Assembly: GCA_963802635.1 (NCBI GenBank)
Contig: CAWDJJ010000003.1
Coordinates: 930,001-994,000, forward strand
Origin: CAVTLG01 sp963802635
Lineage (GTDB): Bacteria; Chloroflexota; Ktedonobacteria; Ktedonobacterales; Ktedonobacteraceae
DNA: 64,000 bases
Direction of reading: 5' to 3'
Shown here: piece after piece, positions 42,575-52,860 of the stretch
Numbering within the stretch: the first letter of the stretch is position 1
How the letters are laid out: the number at the start of each line of letters is the position of its first letter
The notes under the pieces: generated by a model
Databases searched by the model: none
What the model saw: only the letters and a program-made list of their open reading frames with translations
What the model was told of the DNA's origin: nothing
Position numbers and translations under genes: made by a program

Positions 42575-45319
42575 TTATTGAGCTTGCGGCGGTATGCAGC
42601 CCTCGGCAGGCACCTCACTTCTGTGTAATAGGCCAATCGCATAAGCTTTGTTGACGGCTTGCAAGCGGGTATGTACGTTGAGCTTGCTATAGATATTGTT
42701 CAGGTGTGTCTTAATCGTACTGACTGTGACGATGAGTTGCTGTGCAATTTGCTGATTAGAAAGGCCATCTGCTACGAGCTTGAGGACCTCTTGCTCGCGT
42801 TCGCTCAGGCTTGCGCACTGTATAACTTCACTCGTAGGTGGTACAAGCCAGATGGGTAATGGGACGTCTTTCCCAAAGGCCATAAGCAAGTTGTGCAGGT
42901 AAGAGAGCGAGATGCCTTGTCGTTCGCTGGAACGATGTCTACGACACTTGCTGTAGAGCGCAGAGAGCAGTTCTGCTATCACGGTTCCCTCATCAACAAA
43001 AGAGCGTATGTATTCTTGTGACTCCCCTAATCCAAGAGCGCGCTCAAGCGTTTGCAGCGCGCTCTGCTTGTTGCCTGCACCGTGATAGGCCAGTGTCAGG
43101 AGGAGCAGTAAAGAGATCTCATCGCCTACACGTCCCTGTACTTGAGCAAGCGTCTCTTCAAGAAGGATGATCGTGGACAATGCGTGTCCTTGTACAAGAT
43201 GGATGCGTGCTTGAATCTGGGACCAGGCCGCTTTTTCGTACGTTGACATGGCTGCTATGGGTGTAGCTTTATAGTGCTCTAGCCACGATAATGCAGCCGT
43301 CACATTCCCTTGCTTTACATAAAACTGTACGCGAAGAGCTGTGGTACGCGCAAGCGCAAGCGCGTTTTCCCCAAAGCGGTGTGCATACTGCTCTGCCTGA
43401 TCCAGCCATGCCATAACTTGATCAGCTTCTCCTTGCACTCGTGCCAGGCGGGCAGCTAGCATATAACGCTCCATGAGAAAAAAACTGGTATATGGTGAGA
43501 TTTCGGTAAGCTGCATAGTTTGTTGCCAATGATCGCGGGCTGCGCTAAGGTTGTTCCACTCGTAATAGATGTAAGCCAGGCGCATATGCGCAACCGCACT
43601 GTGCCATTGATGCGTGTCAATAGCTAGCAGCATAGCATGGAGTGCATGGGCAACACTCTGTAAATAACCTTGTATGGCTTGTATCTCACACATATAAAGG
43701 CGCGTGGCTACTTTACAGTCAAGATCATGCCCGTAGGTCTGTGAAACCTCAAGTAGCAGTGCCTGTGCTCTTATTAGCTCTCCATGAAAGAGATAACCTG
43801 CCGCAAGACTAACTTGCGCACAACTACGCAGCAGTATGTCGTCTTCAGACGCTTGTTGAAGCGCCTGCTGCGCCCAGGTGATAGCTGAAAGTCCATCATT
43901 GCATAAAAGCGCCTTATAAGCCCGTAGTGCGCAAATCCGACCCGTTAAATCTGTCTGCTGTTGACTACTTCTGTTGTGCTCGGCTATCAGGAGTGCTTGT
44001 TCGTATGCCTGACTATTTCCTGCCATTAAAAAGGTCCAGGCGCGCAGACAAGAAAGTGCAGGATGAGCGGCATAGGTGTCTTGTGGCAATTGCTCTAGCC
44101 AGGAACGCAGTTGTGGAAAATCTTCCTGTAGTATGAAAGACCACATGTTATGCTCGACGATCATCATTATGTACTCACTATCGCCAGAGGCGAGGGCATA
44201 TTTTACCGCATCAATAAGCATATTGTGCTGCTCAAGCCAGGCACTGGCACGTCTATATAATTGTGGTACAAAATCTGGATACTGCTGCCGCAAACGTAAC
44301 TGAAGCATATCGGAGAATAGGTGATAATAGCGATACCAGTGTTTCTGCTCGTCCAGCGTAATGAGAAAGAGATTAGCCCGCTCAAGCTGCTCTAACATAG
44401 CTTGCCCGTTCGTCTGTCCAGTTACCGCGTCGCAAAGAGATCCATTCATATACTCAAGAATGGAGGTCACGAGCAAAAAACGTTGAGTATCTGCGGGAAG
44501 TTGCAGCAAGACCTCATCTGTAAGATAACGCAGAACACCGCGTTCTGTACCGTCAAAAGTGTAAATAAAATGTGATAGTCTACCAGTACACTTTTGTAAT
44601 GAAGTAACCGCTAATTGTAGCCCGGCAATCCAGCCTTCAGTACGTCTATGCAGCTCCTCCCTATCCGCGTTACTCAGGGTAAGTTTCATACCTTGCAGAA
44701 GAAACGCAGATGCTTCATCAAGAGTGAAGCGCAGGTCGGCGCTATCAATCTCGCTCAACCGACCCTGCACACGCAAGCGTGCTAATGGGAATGGTGGTTC
44801 AATGCGCGAAGCAATGATGATGTGCATCTGCGGTGGTAAGTGCTCAAGCAGGCAAACGAAACTATGTTGCAGCGCAGGCGAAGTGATCGCGTCATAGTTA
44901 TCAAGAACAAGGATATTCTCGTCAGGCAACGTTGCCAGGGTATTGTTGAGAGCGGTGAGGAGGATTTCTAGTGCGGCATCGGCACGCTGTGAGGCGAGTT
45001 GCCAGGTAGCAAATTGTTCTGCAATGCGCGGTGATAGTGTGCTCAGGGCTGCGACGAGATAGCGCCAGAAGCGCTCTGTTACATTGTCGTTGCTATCAAG
45101 CGAGAGCCAGGCTGCCTTTATTGTACGCTGACGTAACCATGCGCCAAGCAGTGTTGTTTTACCAAAACCAGCGGGGGCAGTGATCACGGTCAACGGACAT
45201 TCTACTGCTTGATCAAGCTGCGTGTAGAGGCGGGCACGTGGAATGATGTTTTTGAGATAGGGCTGTGGAGGTGTCAGTTTGGTCGTTAGCAAGCTACGAC
45301 GGCCTCGCGCTTGTTTCAT
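42575..45319 (-). CDS. MalT-like LuxR-family regulator (LAL), 914 aa
   Basis: A large ATP-binding LuxR regulator. An N-terminal STAND ATPase has Walker A A-P-A-G-F-G-K-T-T (about residues 50-58) and Walker B I-L-V-L-D-N-Y-D. Next come a winged-helix region and a TPR-like superhelix from about 400 to 800. The C-terminal HTH is L-S-E-R-E-Q-E-V-L-K-L-V-A-D-G-L-S-N-Q-Q-I-A. MalT itself senses maltotriose; LAL regulators in actinobacteria often control specialised metabolism. No sugar or biosynthesis operon is adjacent, so the target is unknown. The second of two close ATGs (45319) has the better distance from GAAGGG. Confidence 0.92.
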   Translation of the reverse strand: MKQARGRRSLLTTKLTPPQPYLKNIIPRARLYTQLDQAVECPLTVITAPAGFGKTTLLGAWLRQRTIKAAWLSLDSNDNVTERFWRYLVAALSTLSPRIAEQFATWQLASQRADAALEILLTALNNTLATLPDENILVLDNYDAITSPALQHSFVCLLEHLPPQMHIIIASRIEPPFPLARLRVQGRLSEIDSADLRFTLDEASAFLLQGMKLTLSNADREELHRRTEGWIAGLQLAVTSLQKCTGRLSHFIYTFDGTERGVLRYLTDEVLLQLPADTQRFLLVTSILEYMNGSLCDAVTGQTNGQAMLEQLERANLFLITLDEQKHWYRYYHLFSDMLQLRLRQQYPDFVPQLYRRASAWLEQHNMLIDAVKYALASGDSEYIMMIVEHNMWSFILQEDFPQLRSWLEQLPQDTYAAHPALSCLRAWTFLMAGNSQAYEQALLIAEHNRSSQQQTDLTGRICALRAYKALLCNDGLSAITWAQQALQQASEDDILLRSCAQVSLAAGYLFHGELIRAQALLLEVSQTYGHDLDCKVATRLYMCEIQAIQGYLQSVAHALHAMLLAIDTHQWHSAVAHMRLAYIYYEWNNLSAARDHWQQTMQLTEISPYTSFFLMERYMLAARLARVQGEADQVMAWLDQAEQYAHRFGENALALARTTALRVQFYVKQGNVTAALSWLEHYKATPIAAMSTYEKAAWSQIQARIHLVQGHALSTIILLEETLAQVQGRVGDEISLLLLLTLAYHGAGNKQSALQTLERALGLGESQEYIRSFVDEGTVIAELLSALYSKCRRHRSSERQGISLSYLHNLLMAFGKDVPLPIWLVPPTSEVIQCASLSEREQEVLKLVADGLSNQQIAQQLIVTVSTIKTHLNNIYSKLNVHTRLQAVNKAYAIGLLHRSEVPAEGCIPPQAQ

Positions 45320-45383
45320 CAGCATTTCCCTTCTGCTACATGCACTAACATCAACGAATTATTCACATACGTCACTATTCAGG

Positions 45384-45500
45384 TCGGGAGCGACAACCAC
45401 AAAGGTCTAGCGAGCCTGCCGGTTGGAGAGCGTGGTTTTGTGAGAGCCACTACTGCAGGCCCCAATCCATCTCACGTTGGCGGCCTTTAAGTGAGATGCA
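45384..45500 (-). mobile_element. Remnant of a TnpB-type element right end
   Basis: On the minus strand a short frame reads V-R-W-I-G-A-C-S-S-G-S-H-K-T-T-L-S-N-R and stops. This has the look of a TnpB C-terminal tail. It is followed by GTTGTCGCTCCC, also seen in related form near 14720. The rest of the 537-bp intergenic region (45320-45856) shows no gene. No intact transposase or RNA guide can be shown. Confidence 0.4.
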
Positions 45501-45782
45501 ATGAAAAGGTGGAAGAATTTCAGCGCTCTATCTAGTGGACGCAGGTGAAGTGGCTTATAGGGTAATGGGTATTAGTCGCACGCTACACCTTCGTCTAAGG
45601 AGCCTCACCCGTTCCTGGCTAGGATTATAGTCCTTGTTTGTAGACCTAGATGGAGAGCCATTTAATTCCGTAATTTACAGTATTGCTGGTGTATTATGCT
45701 GATTTTTGTTGAGCATCGTTGCTCATGTCCTTCTCTCTATTGTGTCGAATGTGAAGATCTTTTCACAAACTCCAAAAAGTAA

Positions 45783-45811
45783 TTGACATTAGGGTTTTTA
45801 TCGTGTATGCT
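45783..45811 (+). promoter_or_regulatory. Sigma-70-type promoter of the MerR/restriction operon
   Basis: TTGACA (45783-45788) and TATGCT (45806-45811) are separated by exactly 17 bp, giving a strong promoter about 40 bp upstream of the MerR-like gene. MerR-activated promoters usually have 19-20 bp spacing, so this one should not need such activation; repression is more likely. Confidence 0.65.
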
Positions 45812-45856
45812 TCGTCTTAAAATGAGTATGACTCGGTACAAAAACGGAGAGAATGA

Positions 45857-46321
45857 ATGGCATCTCACGTTTATACAACTGCTGAGGTGGTGCGCGCGAC
45901 AGGCTTCTCTCATAAGCAACTGGATTATTGGGCCTCAACAGGGCTGCTTGTACCTGGTGAGCAGCAATCGCACGGACCAGGAACCCGTAGACTGTACTCT
46001 GTAGATGATCTGGTACAACTACAATTCATTCGCCATCTCAAAAGCTATGGGTGGTCAACACGCAAGATTGGGCAGGCAGCAAAAACGCTACGAGAGGTAA
46101 TGAACATATCTGACCCGCTCAAGTATGCAATTTTGGTGAATGGGAAAAATATGCTCATTGCTCTCTGCAAAACAAAGGAAGGCGAACGAATTGCGATTGA
46201 TGCGCTGAGCGTTGGTGGACAACAAGTCATGGGCGTTGTTGTAGAGATGCTAATAGAAGAAGCCTATCAGCTCACCACCGAGATTAAAGAACCTGCGAGG
46301 GATGAAGAAGTGATCCGATGA
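45857..46321 (+). CDS. MerR-family transcriptional regulator
   Basis: A 154-residue regulator. The N-terminal 70 residues are a MerR winged HTH: Y-T-T-A-E-V-V-R-A-T-G-F-S, L-D-Y-W-A-S-T-G-L-L-V-P, then R-R-L-Y-S-V-D-D-L. The C-terminal half lacks the long dimer coiled coil of classic MerR proteins and instead looks like a small alpha/beta domain of unknown ligand. GGAGAG precedes the ATG. Its stop overlaps the start of the methylase gene (ATGA at 46318), so it is coupled to the restriction genes and probably sets their level, as C proteins do in other systems. Confidence 0.85.
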   Translation: MASHVYTTAEVVRATGFSHKQLDYWASTGLLVPGEQQSHGPGTRRLYSVDDLVQLQFIRHLKSYGWSTRKIGQAAKTLREVMNISDPLKYAILVNGKNMLIALCKTKEGERIAIDALSVGGQQVMGVVVEMLIEEAYQLTTEIKEPARDEEVIR

Positions 46322-49300
46322 ATACCATCGACCTAAAAAATATGTTGCTAGAAGAGCTAGACTTTATCAATGCTCCTGGCTTTCAATCTGAGGTCACCTG
46401 GCCCAATGATCGCCCCATTTCTCATATCAGCGGCGCATATTTTATCCAAGGAAATCCCGTCGTCTATTTCAGCCAGTTCGAAGAAGTCGATACAGCGGCT
46501 CTAGCACAGTTATACCGTAGCGTATGGAGTCAGGGCAAGGCACCGCTGCTCTATGTCATTTCTCGTCAAGACATTCTGGTGTTCAATGGCTATGATGGTC
46601 CACCGCCCAGGGATAATCCAGATGAGATACTTTCCAATGATGAAGCGCATCAGCATCGGTTGCTGTATCACTTACAATCTCTCTACGATATTGAGACTGC
46701 ACGCCAGGAGATTGCAGATAAGCTCAGATACTATAGGCGCATCTTATTAGATACAGGAGCATTCTGGCAAACAGAGGACGGGCAACATATTAACAGTGAG
46801 AAACGTGCTGATCAACGCCTGTTAGCTTCAATGGCTCAGCTACGTCGTCGCCTTCTTGCCAGGGGCCTCTCCTCGGAGATTGCATACGCGCTGTTGGGGC
46901 GCTCAATATTTATTCGTTATCTGGAGGATCGGGGTATCCTTACCGAGACTCTGGTTGCACAAATTACGAATGGGCTTGCTCAAAATTACCTGATGGCACT
47001 GGATAGTAAGGAAGTAACGTATGAGCTTTTCGACTATCTGCATCAACGCTTTAATGGCGATATTTTCCCGGTAGATGAGCCAGAGCGCCGGGTGGTAAGC
47101 AAGGAGCATTTAGAACCAATACTGCGTTTTCTGCAAAAGGAAGACCTGGAGACGGGGCAATTGTCATTCTGGCCCTATGACTTCTCGTGTATTCCTATTG
47201 AACTCATCAGTGGCATTTATGATACGTTCTTATCTGACGAGACACGTAAAGAGTTTGGAACCTATAATACTCCCTTAGCATTAGTGGACTTTATCGTGGA
47301 GGAAACGCTTCCCCCGGCAAAAACCACTTCTGAGATGGCGATACTTGATCCCGCCTGTGGCTCCGGCGTCTTTCTGGTGAGAGCGTACCAACAGCTCGAT
47401 CGGGGCATGGAAACAACGCAATCCGGGCCACCCCTCTGCCCCTCAACTTACTGAGCTTATGAAGCAGAGCATCTTTGGCATCGACGTTCAGCTTAATGCG
47501 GTAAGAATTGCGGCCTTTAGCCTCTGTTTGTCGATGTTAGACTATCTTAAGAATGAGAATATAATTCAGGAAAGCTTTCGCTTCCCACGTATGGAAACAT
47601 CAAATCTAATCCACGATGACTTTTTTTCAGAAGAGATAGATCGCAGATTTTCCGATAAGAAGTTTGACCGCATTGTCGGTAATCCTCCCTGGGGTAACGG
47701 TACGCTGAGAGGTCTAGCATCGAAGTGGGTAACGGACCGGAAGCTTCCGACGGGGGACAAACAACTGGTGCAGGCATTCCTCTATCGCGCTCCACGCTTC
47801 TGTGCGCAGCATGGAGAGGTAGCAATGCTAGCGCCAACGAAGAGTACTATCATAGTAGGTAGCGATACTCATCAGAAGTTTCGTCAAAAGTTTTTCTCTA
47901 TGTATCATGTGCGAGCTGTAGTGAATTTCTCCGCACTGGTATATGAACTCTTCCCCGATTCTCTCTCAGCCCGTCTGTAGCTTTATTTTACCAGCCTGAA
48001 CAACTCACTGAACAAAGCAAGCTTATCTACGCTACGCCTAAGCCATCATCATTATCACAAAGCCTGGGGGTAATAGCTGTAGATTCAGAGGATATACGAT
48101 TTTTGGAACGCGAAGAATTACGCTCTAATCCTGCACTTTGGAAAGTCGCGTTGTGGGGCAAGCCGCGTGATGCTGGGCTTATTGAGCGTTTGCAATCTTT
48201 GCCACAATTAGAGCATTTGGAAAAAACAGGACAACTCAGAGAAGAGATTCGAGAGGGCTTTACCGTAGGGAACAGAAAAACAGAAGCCCTTTGGCTGCAA
48301 GGTATGCCTTGCGTAGATACTGACAAGTTTCAATCATATATTGTAAAGATACTTGGAACAGTGCAGGATTCCCATTTTTGGCGGCCTCTTACCCAACATC
48401 AAGAGATATTTGCGGGTCCCCTAGTACTGATTCACCAAAGCTCATGCAAAGCAGCTTTTTTTGCTGGAGATAAAGTGGCATATCGTCATGATATCACAGG
48501 TATTGCAGGGCAGCCAGGAGAAGAACAACTCCTAAAGTGGATCGTGGTGTACATAAATTCCACTCTGGCCCGCTACTATCATTTTCTTACCTCCCCTACC
48601 TGGGCTGTGGAACGAGGAACAATTCGTCATGGTGAATATAAACGTATGCCCCTTATCATCCCTGATAAAGATGATCCTCGTTTAAAAGAGGCTCTCACTC
48701 TCTTCGAAGAGATTGTGCTACTTTATCAAAAACGTGATGAGCCATTGGGGGGAAGATACGATGAAGATATTGAAAAGGCAAAAGAACGTATTGATGAACT
48801 GGTGTTTGACATTTATGATGTAGTACCAATGGAACAGCAATTGGTAAAAGATATGGTAGACTATGAAATAAAGTTTTTTGAGTGGTCAAAACGCAAAACA
48901 CGCCATACCAACGATATAAAAGCCAGACCTGTTCAGCCTCCAGAAGCTTCCATGCTTAAAGAATATGCCCAGGAATTTATTGAAGTTGCCAAGTCGCTTT
49001 TGCACTATCAAAATCAGACATTAAATGCTATAATTTACCAGAATGGCGAGCCTTTAAGTGTGGTAGAATTTGAGTTAGTGCAGACAACTGATGCACAAAC
49101 GGTGCATTTTATAAGCAAGTCAAAAGAATTGCACGATTTGCTCTATATGCTAGATCGTCGTTTATGGGAACGTCAAGCCTCGACGCTTTATACACGTCGG
49201 CATGTGCGTATTTACGATGGCCCACGTTTCTATGTTATACGTCCAAGTGAGCGGCGCTTGTGGACGCGCTCTCAAGCTTATGCTGATGCTGATAGCTTTA

Positions 49301-49353
49301 TTGCTGAGATATTAAGTCGCTCGAAAAGGGCAGCAGCGGGAGCAGTTCATTGA
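46318..49353 (+). pseudogene. N6-adenine DNA methylase (Eco57I/type IIG-like), two frameshifts
   Basis: Three consecutive frames make one protein of about 1010 residues. The first (46318-47454) has an N-terminal unknown region and SAM motif I L-D-P-A-C-G-S-G-V-F. It breaks near a GGG at 47428; removing one G gives Q-S-G-H-P-S-A-P-Q-L joined to L-M-K-Q-S-I-F-G-I-D. The second carries catalytic motif IV D-R-I-V-G-N-P-P-W-G. It breaks in a TCTCTCTC run near 47965; removing one CT unit gives P-D-S-L-S-P-S-V-A-L-F-Y. The third holds a target-recognition-like region. Methylation of adenine for self-protection is the expected role. The start overlaps the MerR stop and the end overlaps the nuclease start. 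The breaks may be phase-variable slippage, decay or sequence error. Confidence 0.85.
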
Positions 49354-50123
49354 GTTTGCAAGATCAACTATCCGCAGATGTTGATATGCCTGATCCATTT
49401 GTGAGTTCTGAGCAATGGACAGGCTTCCTTCAGGAAGTTTTAGAGACAACAGTAACAGCTTACCTCATGCTAAAACATGAAAGTACAGCGAGGTCTGATT
49501 GGAATGAAGATACTTTTACTCTTCAGATAGTAAGATGTATGAAACAGTTCATACGAACTGGCAAAACCTCTTTGTGTGCACAAGTGCAGCAGTATATTTA
49601 TACCTCAGAAATGATGATAGGTGATGAATCCCCTGAAAACGCGGTGAAGCTAGACATCAAGGTCTGGCATAGGAATTGGTACAACGAGGACGAAATTTAC
49701 TTTACGTGGGAATGTAAGCTTATCGTTGACAAAGCGAGAGAGAATAAGCATAGGCGTCTCGTTCGCGAGTATATTACAAATGGCATCGTTCGCTTCCTTG
49801 ATACAAATTGGAGGTACGCGCAAGATGTAAACAACGCGGGAATTCTGGGATATGTTCTATATGGTGAGGCGGCACAAATCGTAGAGGCGATTAACCAGGA
49901 GATGTTAGCCATTCCTCAGCGTCCTGAATCGTCAACGAAAGATGTTCGAGCGAAGCAAGCCTTACAGGCCGCCAGAAGATTATCTTCCTCTGATCAACTC
50001 AAGCTTTGCAATCCTGGCCTCGTCAATAATTTCATCTTCTACGAATCCCGCCACTGTCGTCATTTCTGCAATCAAGATATTCACCTGTATCACTTCTTCC
50101 TCACTTTCGACTTCGCAGCATAA
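49350..50123 (+). CDS. PD-(D/E)XK-type nuclease, probable restriction subunit
   Basis: A 257-residue protein with a likely restriction-endonuclease core: V-K-L-D-I-K-V followed about 18 residues later by F-T-W-E-C-K-L-I. This gives the D...E-x-K arrangement of PD-(D/E)XK nucleases. Helices before and after fit the fold; the rest is unfamiliar. The TTG start at 49350 overlaps the stop of the methylase (TTGA) and has GGGAG upstream, so the two are translationally coupled. The position after a MerR regulator and methylase supports a restriction-modification role. It could also be a DNA-binding helper rather than the cutter. Confidence 0.65.
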   Translation: MSLQDQLSADVDMPDPFVSSEQWTGFLQEVLETTVTAYLMLKHESTARSDWNEDTFTLQIVRCMKQFIRTGKTSLCAQVQQYIYTSEMMIGDESPENAVKLDIKVWHRNWYNEDEIYFTWECKLIVDKARENKHRRLVREYITNGIVRFLDTNWRYAQDVNNAGILGYVLYGEAAQIVEAINQEMLAIPQRPESSTKDVRAKQALQAARRLSSSDQLKLCNPGLVNNFIFYESRHCRHFCNQDIHLYHFFLTFDFAA

Positions 50124-50230
50124 AATGACACTGATCATCCGTGCTTCATCCTTTGAAGCAGAACATCCCAAAACGAGAAAATCACGGGGCAGTTATGTCC
50201 AACTGCTCCGTGAGAGTGAAAAATACAATC

Positions 50231-51628
50231 TTATGCTATACGGCTGTCGTATACATTATGGTAAGAGTGGGACAGAGCGACCAGGATCGGCAATAGCGTC
50301 GAGACACGAGGTGAACCCCAACCTGTTACCGGGTCCCAGCCGACATGTGCATGATAGCCCTGGATTGTTACAGGCACACCGTTGGTACCAGAAAGTGTGA
50401 TCGTATTCGTACCAGTGACAATATCATGGAAGGCTTGCGTATACATCGAAGTATGGCCCACAATGTACAGCAGTGGATTGATGAAGCCCAGACGCTTATG
50501 GCTGAGCTGAACCCCCAGCGCAACAATCGCCGCCCATTGAGGTGCGCCTGCGCTGGTGCCACCGAACGTGTAAAAGGCCTGAGGTCCACGTTGTCCCTCG
50601 GACCAGGCTGTCAGCACGCCGCCATTCACGGCTGCATTATATGCCACGTCCGGTACAGCACGGTAAGCACCGATACCAGGCATGCCATATTGATAGAATG
50701 GCTTGCGCAAGCTGGCACTAAAGCCTCCCCCGCTGGCAACTTTGTAGTTCGGCTCGTTCCAGCCGACTTCACTTTGATAAGTGCCTGTGGTCGCATCGGC
50801 CATAAGTTGCGTGCCACCAACGGCTGTCACCAGAGGATCGACCGCAGGTTCGGCGGTCGAGTGTTCAGGAGACATACCATCACACGTGGTTTGAGCAGCC
50901 CCGGTATCACCTGAAGCGGCAATCAGCGTGATGCCCTGGCGTGTCGCGCGCAAAAATGCCTGATGCCATATATGCTCGTTGGCAGTGCTCAGGCAAGTGG
51001 CATTTTCAGCGAAGCTCATGCTGATAACATCGCCCAGATTCTTGTCAACGGCATAAGTTAAGGTGCTACCTAGATCAGTATCCTGGCTACTTTTGGCAAG
51101 CACGAGATCGATGCTGGCAGCAGGCGCAATAGCGTGGACCCACTCAACGTCCAGCGAAATTTCAGCTGACCAGGTGACCTGTCTGGCGTCCTGAGCGTCG
51201 AAGGGCGTCAAACCATCTGGAGCAATAATGTTGAGTGTGGGATCAGCAAGCGCGAAAAGTTTGTCGAAGCGTTTGAGGTCTTGCTGAAGGAGCGGAGCCT
51301 GATAAGGGTCCAGGATCACGATAGTACTGCCTTTACCTGTAATGCCCGCATTAAGTAAAGGCTGGATACTATAAGCATTGCGCATCTGTGCAGGACTATA
51401 ACAACGCTGAGGGGCTGTATTAGCTTGACAGGTAAACCCTCCGCTAGCTGGTTGCCCGGCATAGCTATAGTGAAGGTGTAAAGGAGAGTATCTGTCATTG
51501 GGGCTGTATGCTCCATGAGTGACTGTCGTTTGGATAGCGTGCATGCCCGCCGAAATAATGAGTAAGGCTATGCACAAAGTAATCAGCATCGAGAGGCGAT
51601 GAGAAAATATGTATCCCCGCATCAACAC
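50231..51628 (-). CDS. Secreted S53-family peptidase (sedolisin)
   Basis: A 465-residue serine-carboxyl peptidase active in acid. An N-terminal signal or anchor segment (about residues 12-30) precedes a short pro-like region. The catalytic Glu and Asp lie in W-S-A-E-I-S-L-D-V-E-W, the oxyanion Asp in A-A-S-G-D-T-G-A, and the nucleophile in F-G-G-T-S-A-G-A-P. The C-terminal D-P-V-T-G-W-G-S-P segment probably forms the calcium site. The prodomain is much shorter than in classic sedolisins. GTG (51628) and ATG (51622) are both possible starts after GAGGAAG. A repeat copy lies just upstream (51662-51730). Confidence 0.9.
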   Translation of the reverse strand: MLMRGYIFSHRLSMLITLCIALLIISAGMHAIQTTVTHGAYSPNDRYSPLHLHYSYAGQPASGGFTCQANTAPQRCYSPAQMRNAYSIQPLLNAGITGKGSTIVILDPYQAPLLQQDLKRFDKLFALADPTLNIIAPDGLTPFDAQDARQVTWSAEISLDVEWVHAIAPAASIDLVLAKSSQDTDLGSTLTYAVDKNLGDVISMSFAENATCLSTANEHIWHQAFLRATRQGITLIAASGDTGAAQTTCDGMSPEHSTAEPAVDPLVTAVGGTQLMADATTGTYQSEVGWNEPNYKVASGGGFSASLRKPFYQYGMPGIGAYRAVPDVAYNAAVNGGVLTAWSEGQRGPQAFYTFGGTSAGAPQWAAIVALGVQLSHKRLGFINPLLYIVGHTSMYTQAFHDIVTGTNTITLSGTNGVPVTIQGYHAHVGWDPVTGWGSPRVSTLLPILVALSHSYHNVYDSRIA

Positions 51629-51661
51629 ACCATCTTCCTCGTAATAGATGACAACATTTTA

Positions 51662-51730
51662 ATACCCATAGGCATTCAGAAACGCAGCTTTCGCTGCTAG
51701 CCTTCGGCTCATCTGAATGTAAGGCAATAT
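51662..51730 (+). repeat. Dispersed palindromic repeat, type copy (69 bp)
   Basis: The shortest intact copy. Left arm ATACCCATAGGCATTCAGA (51662-51680), a core AACGCAGC...GCTAGCCTTCGGCTCA with small stems, and right arm TCTGAATGTAAGGCAATAT (51712-51730). Only the inner eight bases of the arms (CATTCAGA / TCTGAATG) are inverted repeats; the outer parts differ, so the element has defined left and right ends. Confidence 0.82.
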
Positions 51731-51861
51731 AAGCACAAGCGATTTGTGCAAAGAGTATATGAGCACTGATTACAGTGTAGCAAAAAAAAATGTTTTTACG
51801 CGAATTTTTTGTTATGATCTGGTTATAAGATGGTGAAGATATTCGGTTATGTAAGAAAGAA

Positions 51862-52731
51862 TCACTGCAAGCGTTGCTCAATCATAGCCAGGGTGGGGAT
51901 ACCTTCTGTGCCTGGTCGTTCGATGGAGAAGGCAGCGACACAGTTAGCGAAATCAATAGCGTACTCAGGATTGCCATGGCGATAGAGGTGAGAGAGAAAA
52001 GCAGCCGCGAAAACATCACCTGCGCCTGTCGGATCAACTTTGTGCGTGGCATAAGCTGGAAATTGTTGTTGGACACCGTGTCGGAAAAGAGTCGCACCGC
52101 GACGACCATCGGTAGCCACGAGTATGGGTACAAGCTGGCTCCAACGCGTCAGTATTGCATCTGCCTCTGTGCGATTCCCGTCGGCGAAAGGGAGCAGATC
52201 ATCGTGGCTGAGGATCAGCACGTCGAGAGCAGGCAGAATCTGCTCTGCCTCACGCCAGGGAACGGGCCAGACACGACCATCGGTATCCCACCGACGTAGC
52301 CAACCCTGTGGAGTAGCTGCCAGGATCTGTTTAGATTGACGTGGAAAGAACTTTATAAGCTGTGGACTCATTTCTTGCGCAATAGGTCCGCACAAAATGA
52401 CGCTCGCATGCTGCCAGGATGGCGGTATATCGGTACTCTGGATAGGCTCGCTTCTCGCGTGCAAGTACTGCGTCCGAAAACCATCCTGGTAATAGTTGGC
52501 GAAGGTGGTTGTAGAACGAGATGAATGCACATGTAAGGTGATAGAAGGTAGCAAAGCGGGCAACAGAGCACTCACCTCGGGATCAGCGCTAGTGATAATG
52601 CCAGCCGCTAATCCCAAATGATAGGCGGTGAGTGCCGCAAAAGTAACAGTTCCGCCAACTGAAAAAGTACCATCGGCATGGACATCACGTGTAACATGTC
52701 CGATAGCCAGAAACTCGGGGAGCGGAAGCAT
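51862..52731 (-). CDS. PfkB-family sugar/nucleoside kinase
   Basis: A 289-residue ribokinase-like enzyme that phosphorylates a sugar or nucleoside with ATP. The second PfkB signature is clear: D-P-T-G-A-G-D-V-F-A-A-A-F with the catalytic Asp. The N-terminal glycine motif appears as F-S-V-G-G-T-V. L-V-A-T-D-G-R-R-G-A-T provides the nucleotide-binding strand. The ATG at 52731 follows AAAGGAG; the open frame upstream is not used. No sugar transporter or pathway genes are adjacent, so the substrate is open. Confidence 0.88.
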   Translation of the reverse strand: MLPLPEFLAIGHVTRDVHADGTFSVGGTVTFAALTAYHLGLAAGIITSADPEVSALLPALLPSITLHVHSSRSTTTFANYYQDGFRTQYLHARSEPIQSTDIPPSWQHASVILCGPIAQEMSPQLIKFFPRQSKQILAATPQGWLRRWDTDGRVWPVPWREAEQILPALDVLILSHDDLLPFADGNRTEADAILTRWSQLVPILVATDGRRGATLFRHGVQQQFPAYATHKVDPTGAGDVFAAAFLSHLYRHGNPEYAIDFANCVAAFSIERPGTEGIPTLAMIEQRLQ

Positions 52732-52860
52732 CACATGTACACTCCTTTTTTTGTCGCATAGAGCAAAAAAAGCATCCGTGTACTTTGAACTGCTCGCGCA
52801 ACCCTTACGTGAGCGGTTGCTTCCGTTCAAGCATACGTATGTTATCTCTGGGCTGCTAAA

